Positions 32,124 to 40,878 of a stretch of 62,800 nucleotides of DNA are shown here, one piece after another. Position numbers and translations under genes: made by a program. The first letter of the stretch is position 1; each line of letters starts with the position of its first letter. The stretch comes from Myxococcaceae bacterium (GTDB lineage: Bacteria; Myxococcota; Myxococcia; Myxococcales; Myxococcaceae): contig JADGRA010000055.1 in NCBI GenBank assembly GCA_017881265.1, positions 1 to 62,800 of the forward strand, read 5' to 3'. The notes beneath the pieces were generated by a model. It was not told the origin of the DNA. It did no database searches and saw only the letters and a program-made list of their open reading frames with translations.

Positions 32124-33953
32124 TCAGCCTTGGGTGCTGGGCAGCCGGACGTGGGTGACGGTGGCGTCCACTTCGCCGCACTCGGCCAGCGAGCGGCTTC
32201 CAGGCGGCGCCCAGCGCAGCTGCAGCGCCAAGCCGACGGCCGCCTCCTCAGCCCGGGCCAGCAGCGCGCCGGTGTCCAGCCGGTAGGCGACAGCATAGCC
32301 GCGGGCCATGACTTTGAGGGGACTGAGCGCGTCCAGCTTGGCGGCCGCGCCGTATAGACGCTGGCGTTCCGTGCCCACCCGGGCCAGGCCGGCGGCCTGC
32401 AGCTGTGCCCGCAAGGACGCCAGTTGACGGTGCCCCTCGGCAAGGGAGGCCACCGGGCTGCGGCGTTCCAGCGCCCGCCGGCCGCGTACCAGGGCCTCGC
32501 GCTCGCGCACCAGGCGGCGCTGCACGGCCTGCACCATCCGGCCGCGCAGTGCGTGCACCACCTGGCGGCGCTGGGCAAGCAGGACCTCCGGACGGAAGCG
32601 GTCCAGCCGCTCGCGCAGGCGCCGGACGGCCTCGCCGTAGGCCCGGACCGCGCGTCTGGTGGAGGCCTCCAGCCTGTCCTCCAGCGTCACCAGCTCCTGG
32701 CGCAAGTCCGCCACGGCGTGCCTTGGACTCTCCAGCTGCCGGCGCAGTTCGGCCAGGGCGTGCCGCCGCTCGGCCAGTGCCGCCTGCAGTGCCCGGCGCA
32801 GGCGCAGCCGGCCCTGCGCCATCTCCGCTTCCAGCTCCGCCAGCACCGGCACCACCAACTCCGCCGCGGCGCTGGGGGTGGGGGCCCGGACGTCGGCGAC
32901 GAAGTCGGCGATGGTGACGTCCGTCTCGTGCCCGACGGCCGACACCACCGGGACGGGGAAGGCGGCGATGGCGCGGGCCACCACCTCCTCGTTGAAGGTC
33001 CACAAGTCCTCGGCCGAGCCGCCGCCGCGGGCCACCACCACCACGTCGACGTCCGTGCGGGAGAGTCTGCCGAGGGCCCGCACCACCTCCTCGGCAGCGC
33101 CGGGGCCCTGCACGCGCGCGTGGCAGAGGAGGATGGAGGCGCGGGGGTGCCGGCGCAGCACAATGCGCAGGAAGTCCTGCAGCACGGCGCCGGTGCGGCT
33201 GGTGACGATTCCGATGCGGTGGGGCAGTCTGGGCAGCGCGCGGGGCGGTCGCCGCCGCTCGCCCATCAGGCCCTCGGCGGTGAGGCGCTCCTTCAGCTGG
33301 GCGAAGGCCAGCGCCAGGGCGCCCGCTCCGGCCGGCTCAATGCGCTGGACGATGAGGCTGTAGCGCCCGGCCCGCGCGTAGACGTCCAGGTAGCCCTCGG
33401 CGAGGACTTCCAGGCCTTCCTCCAGGCGGAAGCGGACGTTGCGTGCGGCGGAAGCCCAGATTTTCACGTCCAGCGTGGCGCCCGCGTCCTTCAGGGAGAA
33501 GTAGAGGTGCCCGGTGGCGTTGGGGCCGCGGAAGCCAGACACCTCCCCGCGCACCAGCACCTTGCGGAAGCTGGACTCGAGGGTGCCCTTCACCAGTTCC
33601 GTCAGCTCGCTCACCGTGAAGACGGTGGGCTCGAGCGGCCGGGCCCGGGTCGGCTCGACGTCCACCCTCTGCATGGCCTCGGGCGAAGGCCGCAGCACCC
33701 GGGGCGGCGGGGCCACAGGGGCGGCCCGGACCTCCGGCGCTGGCGCTGGCACAGGCCGCCGCCGGCCCGGCGCCTCGGGGGCTGGCACCGGGGCACCCCC
33801 GCGCGGCAGCTCCACCGGCGGCGGCGGGGCCGCGGGCACCGGCGGGGCCTCGGCTGAGCCCGGGCGCACCGGGGCGGACTCCGCCTGGGCGAAGAGGTCT
33901 CCCTGTTCTATTCGGCCGAGCGCGCTGGCGCTGGCCGGCCGTCCCTTGCGCAT
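32124..33953 (-). CDS. xseA: exodeoxyribonuclease VII large subunit with long N-terminal extension
   Basis: A 609-residue XseA (usually about 400-460). The first 110 or so residues are proline/alanine-rich and unfamiliar ('PPVPAAPPPPVELPRG'). The N-terminal OB fold ('FTVSELTELVKGTLESSF', 'VRGEVSGF', 'GHLYFSLKD') and catalytic core with 'RIGIVTSRTGAVLQDF', 'VDVVVVARGGGSAEDLWTFN', 'SAVGHETDVTIADFVAD' and 'RAPTPSAAAELV' follow. Long coiled coils and a C-terminal beta part ('LSPLKVMARGYAV') complete it. ATG 33953 is the start; open frame upstream is arginine-rich. It acts with XseB on single-stranded DNA ends. Confidence 0.92.
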   Translation of the reverse strand: MRKGRPASASALGRIEQGDLFAQAESAPVRPGSAEAPPVPAAPPPPVELPRGGAPVPAPEAPGRRRPVPAPAPEVRAAPVAPPPRVLRPSPEAMQRVDVEPTRARPLEPTVFTVSELTELVKGTLESSFRKVLVRGEVSGFRGPNATGHLYFSLKDAGATLDVKIWASAARNVRFRLEEGLEVLAEGYLDVYARAGRYSLIVQRIEPAGAGALALAFAQLKERLTAEGLMGERRRPPRALPRLPHRIGIVTSRTGAVLQDFLRIVLRRHPRASILLCHARVQGPGAAEEVVRALGRLSRTDVDVVVVARGGGSAEDLWTFNEEVVARAIAAFPVPVVSAVGHETDVTIADFVADVRAPTPSAAAELVVPVLAELEAEMAQGRLRLRRALQAALAERRHALAELRRQLESPRHAVADLRQELVTLEDRLEASTRRAVRAYGEAVRRLRERLDRFRPEVLLAQRRQVVHALRGRMVQAVQRRLVREREALVRGRRALERRSPVASLAEGHRQLASLRAQLQAAGLARVGTERQRLYGAAAKLDALSPLKVMARGYAVAYRLDTGALLARAEEAAVGLALQLRWAPPGSRSLAECGEVDATVTHVRLPSTQG

Positions 33954-34011
33954 TGCCACGACGGCCACCGTAGCCAGGCCCCCCGACGCCGTGCCAGGGG
34001 GGCCCCGTTCC

Positions 34012-34977
34012 CTAGGGCGGCGACGGGGCTGGCCCGAGGCGCTGCAGCGCCGCCCGGGCAGCGGTGGCCTCAGGCGTCCCCGGGTAGCCTTCCACGACTT
34101 TCGTGCAGGCCGCCCGCGCCTCGCCCGCATGCCCGAGGCGCTCCTCCAGGGTACACAACTGCCAAAGCAGCGGCAGCGCCTCGCCGGGGGAGGCTTCCTT
34201 CAGCCGAAGCAGCAGGGCCTTTCGCTGCGCCTCGTCCTGCGTGCGCTGGGCGGCCGCCGGTAGCGGGGCGGCAGTGTCAGCCGATGCCCCCACCGCTGCG
34301 CCCGCGGTGGACGGCACCGACGCGCCGGCTGCCCCCACCCGGGCGGCCGCCGGCAGAGAGAGGTTGGGTGCCGCGCCTGCCGCTGCCTGCGGAAGCGGCG
34401 ACTGGGCCTTCTTCGCCTCCAGCGCCTGGGCGGGGGCTGCGACGACGACGTCGCGCCGGGCCAACGCCTCGGCCGGGGCCGCCTTGGCGCGCGCAGTCTT
34501 CGCCGGGACACCAGCCGGGCGCGCGACGTCGTCGACTTCCCGGCGGGCCGGCCTGTCCTCCGGGCGCGGGACGGTATTGAGGGCCAGCGCGCCCGGGGGC
34601 ACGGGGACGGCTGCCGGGGCGCTGGCCACGGCGGCGGTGCTTTCCGGGGCCCGGCTTGGGCGCAGCGCGAAAAGGGCCAGCGCCGCCGCGGCCGCACCTG
34701 CGAGGAGGGAGCCCGTCCACTGGGTGCGGCGGCGGCGCCGGGCCTTGTCCGTGGCGGCCTGCGCGGCCAGGAGGAGGGGCTCCACCCGGGCGGCAGCCGG
34801 TAGCTCCCGGGGCAGCGCCCGGACCGCCTCCCGCACGGCGCGGTAGCCGGACAGGGTGGCGGCGCACTCGGCGCAGCCGTCCAGGTGGGCCTGGACGCTG
34901 CGCGCCTCCTCGGCGGGCAGTTCCCCGTAGGCGAGGGAGAGGAGCGCGTCGGCCGGGTGGGAAGCGGGGGCATTCAC
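34012..34977 (-). CDS. zinc-finger anti-sigma factor
   Basis: A 321-residue membrane protein. The N-terminal anti-sigma zinc finger is 'HLDGCAEC' (H-x3-C-x2-C). One transmembrane span (about 90-107, 'GSLLAGAAAAALALFAL') follows a basic stretch. The periplasmic part is a long alanine/proline-rich linker and a helical C-terminal domain ('ALPLLWQLCTLEERLGHAGEA') resembling TPR-like packing. It should hold the upstream ECF sigma factor at the membrane. GTG start overlaps the sigma-gene stop by four bases. Confidence 0.88.
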   Translation of the reverse strand: MNAPASHPADALLSLAYGELPAEEARSVQAHLDGCAECAATLSGYRAVREAVRALPRELPAAARVEPLLLAAQAATDKARRRRRTQWTGSLLAGAAAAALALFALRPSRAPESTAAVASAPAAVPVPPGALALNTVPRPEDRPARREVDDVARPAGVPAKTARAKAAPAEALARRDVVVAAPAQALEAKKAQSPLPQAAAGAAPNLSLPAAARVGAAGASVPSTAGAAVGASADTAAPLPAAAQRTQDEAQRKALLLRLKEASPGEALPLLWQLCTLEERLGHAGEARAACTKVVEGYPGTPEATAARAALQRLGPAPSPP

Positions 34978-35627
34978 GGGACTGTCCTCCGTCCCGGGCC
35001 CGCATCGCCCTCGACGCCGGCGCGGGTGAGGTGTTTGCGCAGTGCCTCCAGCGCGTAGCGCATGCGACTCTTGACGGTGGGTTCCGGCGCGCCAGTGACG
35101 GCGGCAATCTCCGCGAAGGGGACGCCCGCCATCTCGCGCAGAAGAAACACCTCGCGCTGCTCGGGCGGCAGCGCGGCGACGGCCGCCTCCAGGTGGCGGC
35201 GCAGCTCGGCGGAGCCCGCGCTGCGCTCGGGGCTACTCCACGGCGTGCCGGCGTCCGGCGGGTCCTCCTGCAGCGTCTCCGCAGCGCGGTGCTGCTCGCG
35301 CCGCACCCCGTCCACGCAGGCGTTGCGCGCAATGGTGTACACCCAGGTGGTGAATCGTGCCGTGGGCGTGTAGCCCGCCGCACCGCGCACCACCCGAAGC
35401 CAAGTTTCCTGCAAAACGTCCTCCGCTCGGGCGCTGTCCTGCGTCAGCCGAAGGACGAAGGCGAAGACGCGGGCCCGGTGGCGCTGCACCAGCACGGCGA
35501 AAGCTCCGCCGTCCCCCCTCCGGTAACGCCCCATCAACTCTTCGTCCGAGGGCTCCACTTGGGTAAACGCACCGGGGGGCCGGGAAGTTTTAGCCGTCCG
35601 GCCCAACGGTTGGTGTGCGTGCAGCAT
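34974..35627 (-). CDS. ECF-type RNA polymerase sigma factor
   Basis: A 217-residue sigma-70-family factor with only regions 2 and 4. Region 2 includes 'ELMGRYRRGDGGAFAVLV', 'AEDVLQETWLRVVRG' and 'FTTWVYTIARNACVDG'. Region 4 includes 'ALPPEQREVFLLREMAGV' and the helix-turn-helix 'FAEIAAVTGAPEPTVKSRM'. It would be released from its cognate anti-sigma by an envelope signal. ATG 35627 was chosen; the open frame upstream is arginine-rich. It is translationally coupled to the anti-sigma gene and 52 bases downstream of the LolB-like lipoprotein gene. Confidence 0.93.
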   Translation of the reverse strand: MLHAHQPLGRTAKTSRPPGAFTQVEPSDEELMGRYRRGDGGAFAVLVQRHRARVFAFVLRLTQDSARAEDVLQETWLRVVRGAAGYTPTARFTTWVYTIARNACVDGVRREQHRAAETLQEDPPDAGTPWSSPERSAGSAELRRHLEAAVAALPPEQREVFLLREMAGVPFAEIAAVTGAPEPTVKSRMRYALEALRKHLTRAGVEGDAGPGRRTVP

Positions 35628-35679
35628 GGCAGGCCGGCAGACGAGCTGCCACGCGGCAACGGGGGGCCTGGGCGTGCCG

Positions 35680-36468
35680 TCAGCCCGCGCCGGGGGCCGT
35701 TCCCTGCACCTCGACGGTGCGGACGCCCGGCGGGGCATGGACGCTGAAGAGGGCCGCGTCCGGGGGGCTGTCCACGTCCACGTCCTCGGTGTTCCAGCGC
35801 AGCACCACCGTGGCGCTCGCGTCGCTGAAGGTCACCTTCCGGGCGAAGGGGATGCCTCCGGCGGTGAGGGGGCTTTCGAAGAGCAGGCTGTAGCCGCCCG
35901 GGCCCTCGAGGACGCTCTTCAGGACGCGCCGGCTGACGGCGTGCACCCACAGCGTCTGGCGGCGCTGGCCCTGCACCAGCGTCAGCCGGTACGCGTCGAG
36001 GGACGGGTCCTGTTCAATGGAGACGGGCGGCCCGGGCAGCCGGGGCGTGCGGCCGAGGAGAATGGCCACCAAGTCCACGGCCGAGAGGTCCACCGGCAGG
36101 ACGCGGGCGATGGCGGCTGCGGTGGCCGGGCCGGTGAGGTAGGTGGCCTTGTCCCTCTGGTACAGGCCGAAGGTGTGCCCGTCACAGACGAGGACTTGCG
36201 TCGGGGCGCCGAAGAAGTTGAGGAATTCGAGGTGCACCTCGGCCGGGGCGCGGGCGGCGATGAAGGCCCCCACCTCGCCATTGCCCTGCTTGGACTTGGC
36301 CTGGACGCGGGCCGAGCCCTTCACCTGGGTGATGTGGCTTTCCAGGTCGTCGACTTCCTTCAGCAGGGCCGTTGCGTCAGGGGTCGGGAGCTGCTTCAGG
36401 TCGACGTGCGCACACCCCAGCGCGACCAGGGTTAAGCCGAGGAACAACGGCCGGGCGGGGCTGTTCAT
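35680..36468 (-). CDS. LolB/DUF4292-like lipoprotein
   Basis: A 262-residue lipoprotein. The signal peptide ends in lipobox 'LVALGC', cysteine about residue 19. The mature beta-rich domain has 'VKGSARVQAKSKQG', 'VHLEFLNFFGAPTQVLVCDG', 'TFGLYQRDKATYLTG' and 'RVLKSVLEGPGGYSLLFES', which recall LolB and DUF4292 lipoproteins of outer-membrane biogenesis. Localisation should be the outer membrane, or the inner membrane if sorting signals retain it. ATG 36468 gives the shortest proper signal peptide. It is divergent from exbB across 54 bases and upstream of the ECF sigma pair. Confidence 0.78.
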   Translation of the reverse strand: MNSPARPLFLGLTLVALGCAHVDLKQLPTPDATALLKEVDDLESHITQVKGSARVQAKSKQGNGEVGAFIAARAPAEVHLEFLNFFGAPTQVLVCDGHTFGLYQRDKATYLTGPATAAAIARVLPVDLSAVDLVAILLGRTPRLPGPPVSIEQDPSLDAYRLTLVQGQRRQTLWVHAVSRRVLKSVLEGPGGYSLLFESPLTAGGIPFARKVTFSDASATVVLRWNTEDVDVDSPPDAALFSVHAPPGVRTVEVQGTAPGAG

Positions 36469-36522
36469 GGCAAAGCAAAAAGCACGTACTGTGCGGCCTC
36501 CACAAGGGTTAGAGATGAATTC

Positions 36523-37224
36523 ATGAGTCCGAGCGAGCTGCTCCACTACCTCCGCCTAGGCGGCCTCACCCTCATCCTCATCCTGTTCGCCTCGGTACTG
36601 AGCCTGGGCGTGGCGGTGGAGCGCTGGATGGCGCTGTGGAACGTCAGCGCCGAGAGCCGCGCGCTGAGTGACATCATCAGCCGGCACCTTCTGCGGGGGG
36701 ACCTCCCGTCGGCCCGGGGCGCCGCCGAGCGCTCGCCGGCCCTCATCGCCGACCTGTTCCGGGTGGCCTTCGAGCGGCTGGAACACACGCGCGTGGTGAC
36801 GCCGGCCCTGGAGGCCGCGGTGGAGCGCGAGCGCGCCCAGCTGGGGCTGCGGCTGAAAAAGAATCTGTGGATTCTGGGCACCGTCGGCGCGACGACACCC
36901 TTCGTCGGCCTCTTCGGTACGGTGGCCGGCATCATGCGCAGCTTCCGGGACCTCGGCCTGGACGTCTCCGCCGGCGGAAGCGGCGGCAGCGCGGCCGTGA
37001 TGACCGGCATCAGCGAGGCTCTCGTCTCCACCGCCGCCGGCATCCTGGTGGCCGTGCTGGCGGTGGTGCTCTACAACTACTTCCAGTCGCGCATCGGGCG
37101 CATCAGCATCGAGATTCGCCTACTGGCCGAGGAATTCGTCGAGACGCTGCGCGAGCGGCCGACGACGCCGCTGGCGCTGCAGGTGGAGCCGGCTGCGCAG
37201 AGCGCCACGGCGGAGGCGAACTGA
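36523..37224 (+). CDS. ExbB/TolQ/MotA-type proton channel
   Basis: A 233-residue inner-membrane protein with three spans (about 12-32, 116-140, 160-188). The conserved central segment is 'LGTVGATTPFVGLFGTVAGIM', with 'GISEALVSTAAGILVAVLAVV' as the third span. With ExbD it forms a proton-driven motor that energises TonB-family proteins or gliding/outer-membrane systems. It is followed 4 bases later by exbD. No TonB gene is adjacent; the TonB-family gene at 16838 is a possible partner. Confidence 0.9.
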   Translation: MSPSELLHYLRLGGLTLILILFASVLSLGVAVERWMALWNVSAESRALSDIISRHLLRGDLPSARGAAERSPALIADLFRVAFERLEHTRVVTPALEAAVERERAQLGLRLKKNLWILGTVGATTPFVGLFGTVAGIMRSFRDLGLDVSAGGSGGSAAVMTGISEALVSTAAGILVAVLAVVLYNYFQSRIGRISIEIRLLAEEFVETLRERPTTPLALQVEPAAQSATAEAN

Positions 37225-37228
37225 CGCC

Positions 37229-37684
37229 ATGGCGATGGGGAAAATACCCGCGGGCGACGGGGACGAGGCGGACGCCGTTTTCTCGGACATCAACATCACC
37301 CCGCTCACCGACATCTTCCTGGTGCTACTCATCATCTTCATGGTGACCAGCTCGGTCATCGTCAATCAGGGCCAGGGCGCGGCCAAGGCCGGGTTGAAAG
37401 TGAATCTGCCCAAGGGCAGCGCTTCGGACGTGACGCCGGCCACCACTGACCTGTCGGTGGCGGTGCTGTCCGACGGCCGGCTGGTGCTGGCCGGCGACGT
37501 GGTGACGGCCGACGAGTTGAAGAAGGCCCTCCTGGCCACCCAGGCGAAGAACCCCGCCACCCTCGTCATCATCCAGGCCGACGAAGGCGTCCCCCACGGC
37601 AAGGTGGTGGAAGTCATGGAGATGGCCAAGGGCGCCGGCCTGGCCCAGCTGGCCATCGGCGTGCGCGAGGCCCCGACGAAGTAG
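37229..37684 (+). CDS. ExbD/TolR-family protein
   Basis: A 151-residue single-span protein. The membrane segment 'DIFLVLLIIFMVTSSVIV' contains the conserved aspartate that carries protons ('TPLTDIFLVLL', Asp about residue 28). The periplasmic domain ('VKVNLPKGSAS'-type start, 'SVAVLSDGRLVLAGDVV', 'TLVIIQADEGVPHGKV') is typical ExbD. It pairs with the preceding exbB-like gene. It ends beside a strong GC stem before the convergent acyl-CoA dehydrogenase gene. Confidence 0.92.
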   Translation: MAMGKIPAGDGDEADAVFSDINITPLTDIFLVLLIIFMVTSSVIVNQGQGAAKAGLKVNLPKGSASDVTPATTDLSVAVLSDGRLVLAGDVVTADELKKALLATQAKNPATLVIIQADEGVPHGKVVEVMEMAKGAGLAQLAIGVREAPTK

Positions 37685-37689
37685 CGCCC

Positions 37690-37714
37690 CCCCGGGGCCG
37701 GTGGGGCCCCGGGG
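37690..37714. terminator. bidirectional stem between exbD and acyl-CoA dehydrogenase genes
   Basis: A perfect 10-base-pair GC stem CCCCGGGGCC/GGCCCCGGGG with a 5-base loop lies in the 39-base gap between two convergent genes. It lacks a T tract but its strength and place make termination in both directions likely. Confidence 0.55.
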
Positions 37715-37723
37715 ACTTGGGCT

Positions 37724-39565
37724 TCAGCCGGCGCCGAAGCCCGCGTCCGGGATGTCCAGCGCCGAGGCGTCCTGCTCCAGAAGCAGCTTGGCCTCGGCCT
37801 CCACCTTGGGCAATTCATTGCGGGCAAACCACAGCGCCGCCTGCTTCTTGCCCTCGTAGAAGGCGCGGTCCGCGTCGCCCTCGGGAAGCTTCTCCTGGGC
37901 CGCGTCGGCCAGGACAGCCCCGTCCAGCAGCAGCCAGCCGACGGCCAGGCGCGCCATCATGTTGAGGAAGCGGTTGGCGTTCAGGCCGATGACGCCGAGC
38001 TGGCCGGATTGGCTCCAGCCGAACAGCCCCATGGCCGCGGACATGAGGTTTTCCTGTCCCGAGGCGAGGGTGGCCACCGCCTTGCCCACCACCGGGTGGC
38101 TTCGGTGCGCCTCGACGAAGGCGCCGACGTCGGCGAGGAAGGCTTGGAAGTACTGCCCGCCGGCCTGGCCCAGCTTCCGGCCCACCAGGTCCATCGCCTG
38201 CACGTGGTTGGTGCCCTCGTAAATGCTCGTAATCTTCACGTCGCGGACGGACTGCTCCACCGGGTGGTCCTTCAGGTAGCCGGCGCCGCCGTAGACCTGC
38301 AGCGCCGTGGCGCACACCCGGAAGCCCTCGTCGGAGGCGAAGGCTTTGACGAGCGGAGTCAGTAACTCCACCTGGCCATGGTGGTAGCTGGCTTTCTCGT
38401 CGTCCTTGCCCCGCAGCGCCCGGGAGAAGTCCACGTGGCGGGCCAGCTTCATGACGAGGGCCCGGGTGCCTTCCACGTGCGCCTTCATGTCAAGCAGCAT
38501 GCGCCGCACGTCCGGATGTTCCAGGATGGACACGCGCGGCACGGTGGGGTCCTTCCACTTGGTGTAGTGCGGGCCCTGCTTCCGGTCCTTGGCGTACTCC
38601 AGCGCGTTGAGGTAGGCGCTCGAGGCGGCGGCGAGGCCCTGGATGCCGACGGCGATGCGGGCGCCGTTCATCATCCGGAACATCTGCGCCATGCCGGCAT
38701 TCTCCGCCCCGCCCACCAGCTCGCCGACGCAGCCGTCCGCCTCGCCGAAGTTGAGGACGCAGGTGGCCGAGCCATTAATCCCCATCTTGTGTTCGATGGA
38801 GGCCACCTGGACGTCGTTGTTGTCCCCCAGCGTCCCGTCGGCGTGCACCCGGTTGCGCGGGACGATGAACAGGGACAGTCCCTTGGTGCCCGGGGGGGCG
38901 CCCTCCACGCGTGCCAGCACGAGGTGGATAATATTTTCGGCGAGGTCATGGTCCCCGCCGGAGATGTAGATTTTGGTGCCCTTCAGCTTGTAGGTGCCGT
39001 CCGGCTGGCGCGTGGCAGTACTTTTCGCCGCCCCGACGTCGGTGCCGGCATGCGGCTCCGTCAGGCACATGGTGCCGCCCCAGGTGCCGTTGAACATGCG
39101 CTCCACGTAGCGCTTCACCTGCTCGGCCGTGGCGCACTCGCGGATGAGCTCCGCGGCGCCGAAGGCCAGGCCCGGGTACATGGCGAAGGCGGGGTTGGCG
39201 CCACTCAGCATCTCCTCGCTGAGGACGGTGAGCATGACGGGTGCGCCCTGGCCCCCGTGCTCCGGCGAGACGCCCAGGGACTTGAAGCCATTCTCATACA
39301 GCTGCTTCCACGCGTCCGGAAAGCCCGCCGGCGTGCGCACCCGGCCATTCTCCAGCCGGCAGCCGGTGCGGTCCGCGCTGGCATTCAAGGGGCCCAGCAC
39401 CTCGCGGCAGAAGCGGTACGTCTCCTGGAGGATGCTCTTCGCCTCCTCTGGCCCCCACGCCTCGTAGGGCGGCTGGCCGGTCAGCTCGGCCAGCTTGAAT
39501 TGCTCGAGGAGCAGGAAGGACAGTTCCCGCAAGTCATTTCGGTACCAATTCAGCGCAGCAGCCAC
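37724..39565 (-). CDS. acyl-CoA dehydrogenase (FadE-like, long form)
   Basis: A 613-residue acyl-CoA dehydrogenase with N-terminal extra domain, FAD-binding core and a C-terminal extra domain, as in long-chain FadE types. Segments include 'TEPHAGTDVGAAKSTAT', 'YKLKGTKIYISGGDHDL', 'MRMMNGARIAVGIQG'-type core and the catalytic region 'YGGAGYLKDHPVEQSVRDVKITSIYEGTNHVQ'. The catalytic glutamate of the family is in the IYEGTN part. It oxidises acyl-CoA to enoyl-CoA in fatty acid degradation. GTG 39565 has GGAGG 8 bases upstream, preferred over the longer frame. A palindrome pair at 39621-39658 lies just upstream. Confidence 0.9.
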   Translation of the reverse strand: MAAALNWYRNDLRELSFLLLEQFKLAELTGQPPYEAWGPEEAKSILQETYRFCREVLGPLNASADRTGCRLENGRVRTPAGFPDAWKQLYENGFKSLGVSPEHGGQGAPVMLTVLSEEMLSGANPAFAMYPGLAFGAAELIRECATAEQVKRYVERMFNGTWGGTMCLTEPHAGTDVGAAKSTATRQPDGTYKLKGTKIYISGGDHDLAENIIHLVLARVEGAPPGTKGLSLFIVPRNRVHADGTLGDNNDVQVASIEHKMGINGSATCVLNFGEADGCVGELVGGAENAGMAQMFRMMNGARIAVGIQGLAAASSAYLNALEYAKDRKQGPHYTKWKDPTVPRVSILEHPDVRRMLLDMKAHVEGTRALVMKLARHVDFSRALRGKDDEKASYHHGQVELLTPLVKAFASDEGFRVCATALQVYGGAGYLKDHPVEQSVRDVKITSIYEGTNHVQAMDLVGRKLGQAGGQYFQAFLADVGAFVEAHRSHPVVGKAVATLASGQENLMSAAMGLFGWSQSGQLGVIGLNANRFLNMMARLAVGWLLLDGAVLADAAQEKLPEGDADRAFYEGKKQAALWFARNELPKVEAEAKLLLEQDASALDIPDAGFGAG

Positions 39566-39620
39566 AGGGCAGCCCTCCTCGGGGCGAAACCGTCCGCTAC
39601 CCATGGAAGTCTGTCGGCTG

Positions 39621-39658
39621 TTGACTCGAGAGTCAATCGAGAATAACGCCTCGCGTTA
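39621..39658 (-). promoter_or_regulatory. two adjacent palindromes upstream of acyl-CoA dehydrogenase gene
   Basis: A 16-base perfect palindrome, TTGACTC, GA, GAGTCAA (39621-39636), is followed by TAACGC, CTC, GCGTTA (39644-39658). The first contains TTGACT, a -35-like hexamer, so a dimeric regulator bound there could block transcription. TetR-family fatty-acid regulators use palindromes of this size. No regulator gene is adjacent. Confidence 0.45.
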
Positions 39659-39752
39659 GAGGGTTGCTTTCGCCCCACAAGGCCTCCTCACGCCCCGGGG
39701 CCGGAGAGGGCCGTCTCGGGCCCCGGGGGGCACGGCGGTGCGGGGGCCCCGC

Positions 39753-40370
39753 TTATTTGCGGGCGGACTTCTTCGGCGGGGCCTTGCGCGCCGCGCTGGC
39801 GGCCTTCTTGGCGGGGGCCGCGGCGGGTGCGGGCGGCAGGCGGACCTCGGGCGGCTTGGGCGGGGGCTGGCGCAGGCTTTCCTTGGGCGCCGGCACGAGC
39901 AGCGGCGGCTGGCCCGCGCGCTGGCGGTTCTCGTCGTCTGCCGAGAAAAACAGCTGCACCAGCGCTGCGCCGCGCAGCACCAGCTCTCCCTTCTGGTTCT
40001 CCACCCAGAGGTCCACCTCGGCGAAGTACTTGCCCGCCTCGCCCCAGCGCTCCATCACCCGGCCCCGGGCCGTCAGCGTGTCGCCGGGCCAGACGGTTTT
40101 CGAGAAGCGCACGCTGAAGCGGCGCGGCTGCGCGCCGCGGGCCCAGTCGGACAACAGCTGCCCCAGCATGCCCATCACCAGCATGCCCGGCGCGTACACC
40201 GACGGCATGCCGAGGGAACGGGCGTGGACGTCGTCCACGTGCACCGGGTTGAAGTCCCCCGAGGCGCCGGCGTAGCGGGCCAGCTGCACGCGGTCCACCG
40301 GCCCCTTGGTGAGGGGCGGCACCTCGTCGCCGAGGCGCACCGCTTCGAAGTAGAGCTTTCGCGTGGGCAT
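39753..40370 (-). CDS. MaoC-like dehydratase with lysine/alanine/proline tail
   Basis: A 205-residue hotdog-fold protein. The hydratase-2 motif 'YAGASGDFNPVHVDDV' includes the catalytic aspartate and histidine. 'YAPGMLVMGMLGQLLSDW' and 'FSVRFSKTVWPGDTLTARGR' are typical. The last 45 residues are rich in proline, alanine and lysine ('APAKKAASAARKAPPKKS') and probably disordered or nucleic-acid- or complex-binding. It is followed upstream on the same strand by a second MaoC-type gene (17-base gap). The pair probably makes a heterodimeric (3R)-hydroxyacyl dehydratase or enoyl hydratase, as HadA/HadB do. Confidence 0.85.
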   Translation of the reverse strand: MPTRKLYFEAVRLGDEVPPLTKGPVDRVQLARYAGASGDFNPVHVDDVHARSLGMPSVYAPGMLVMGMLGQLLSDWARGAQPRRFSVRFSKTVWPGDTLTARGRVMERWGEAGKYFAEVDLWVENQKGELVLRGAALVQLFFSADDENRQRAGQPPLLVPAPKESLRQPPPKPPEVRLPPAPAAAPAKKAASAARKAPPKKSARK

Positions 40371-40387
40371 GGGCAGTGCTGGCCTCT

Positions 40388-40834
40388 TCAGGGCTCCCGG
40401 GAGGAGCGCACCACCAGGGTGCGGCGCGAGCGGAAGACGAGGGCTCCCTCCTCATCCCGCCCCTCGTCCTCCAGGACGGCCACGTCCATGCGCCCGGCCG
40501 GGCCGGTGCGCTCCTGGACGTCGGCGACGCGCGTGGCGACGAAGATGCGGTCGCCGGCGAGGATGGGCCTCTCGTACTCGAAGGTCTGCTCGGTGTGCAG
40601 AAGACTCTTCACTGTCACACCCAACAGCTCGCGCAGGTCCGCCGAGGAGTGGAAGCAGGCCGGGAAGGTGGGGGGCGCCACCACCGTGGGGTAGCCGGCG
40701 GCGCGGGCGTACTCCTCGTCGTAGTAGACGGGGTTGAAGTCGCCGAGGGCCTCGGCAAACCGCCGGATAGCGCCCTTCTCCACCTCGTTCAGGGTGGGCG
40801 GCGAGGTGCGTCCCACCGCATTCTTGTCGAGCAT
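40388..40834 (-). CDS. FAS1/MaoC N-type dehydratase
   Basis: A 148-residue hotdog protein matching the MaoC-dehydratase N-terminal (FAS1-like) family. 'NEVEKGAIRRFAEALGDFNP', 'AAGYPTVVAPPTFP' and 'HTEQTFEYERPILAGDRIF' are characteristic. This type usually lacks the catalytic histidine loop and pairs with a catalytic MaoC subunit, here the next gene. Together they likely dehydrate hydroxyacyl thioesters. ATG 40834; the gene begins after a 44-base gap from the preceding oxidoreductase gene's stop. Confidence 0.85.
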   Translation of the reverse strand: MLDKNAVGRTSPPTLNEVEKGAIRRFAEALGDFNPVYYDEEYARAAGYPTVVAPPTFPACFHSSADLRELLGVTVKSLLHTEQTFEYERPILAGDRIFVATRVADVQERTGPAGRMDVAVLEDEGRDEEGALVFRSRRTLVVRSSREP

Positions 40835-40878
40835 GGCGATGGCGTCTGTCCTCCCTTTCCTATGTCCCCTGGGGGGGG

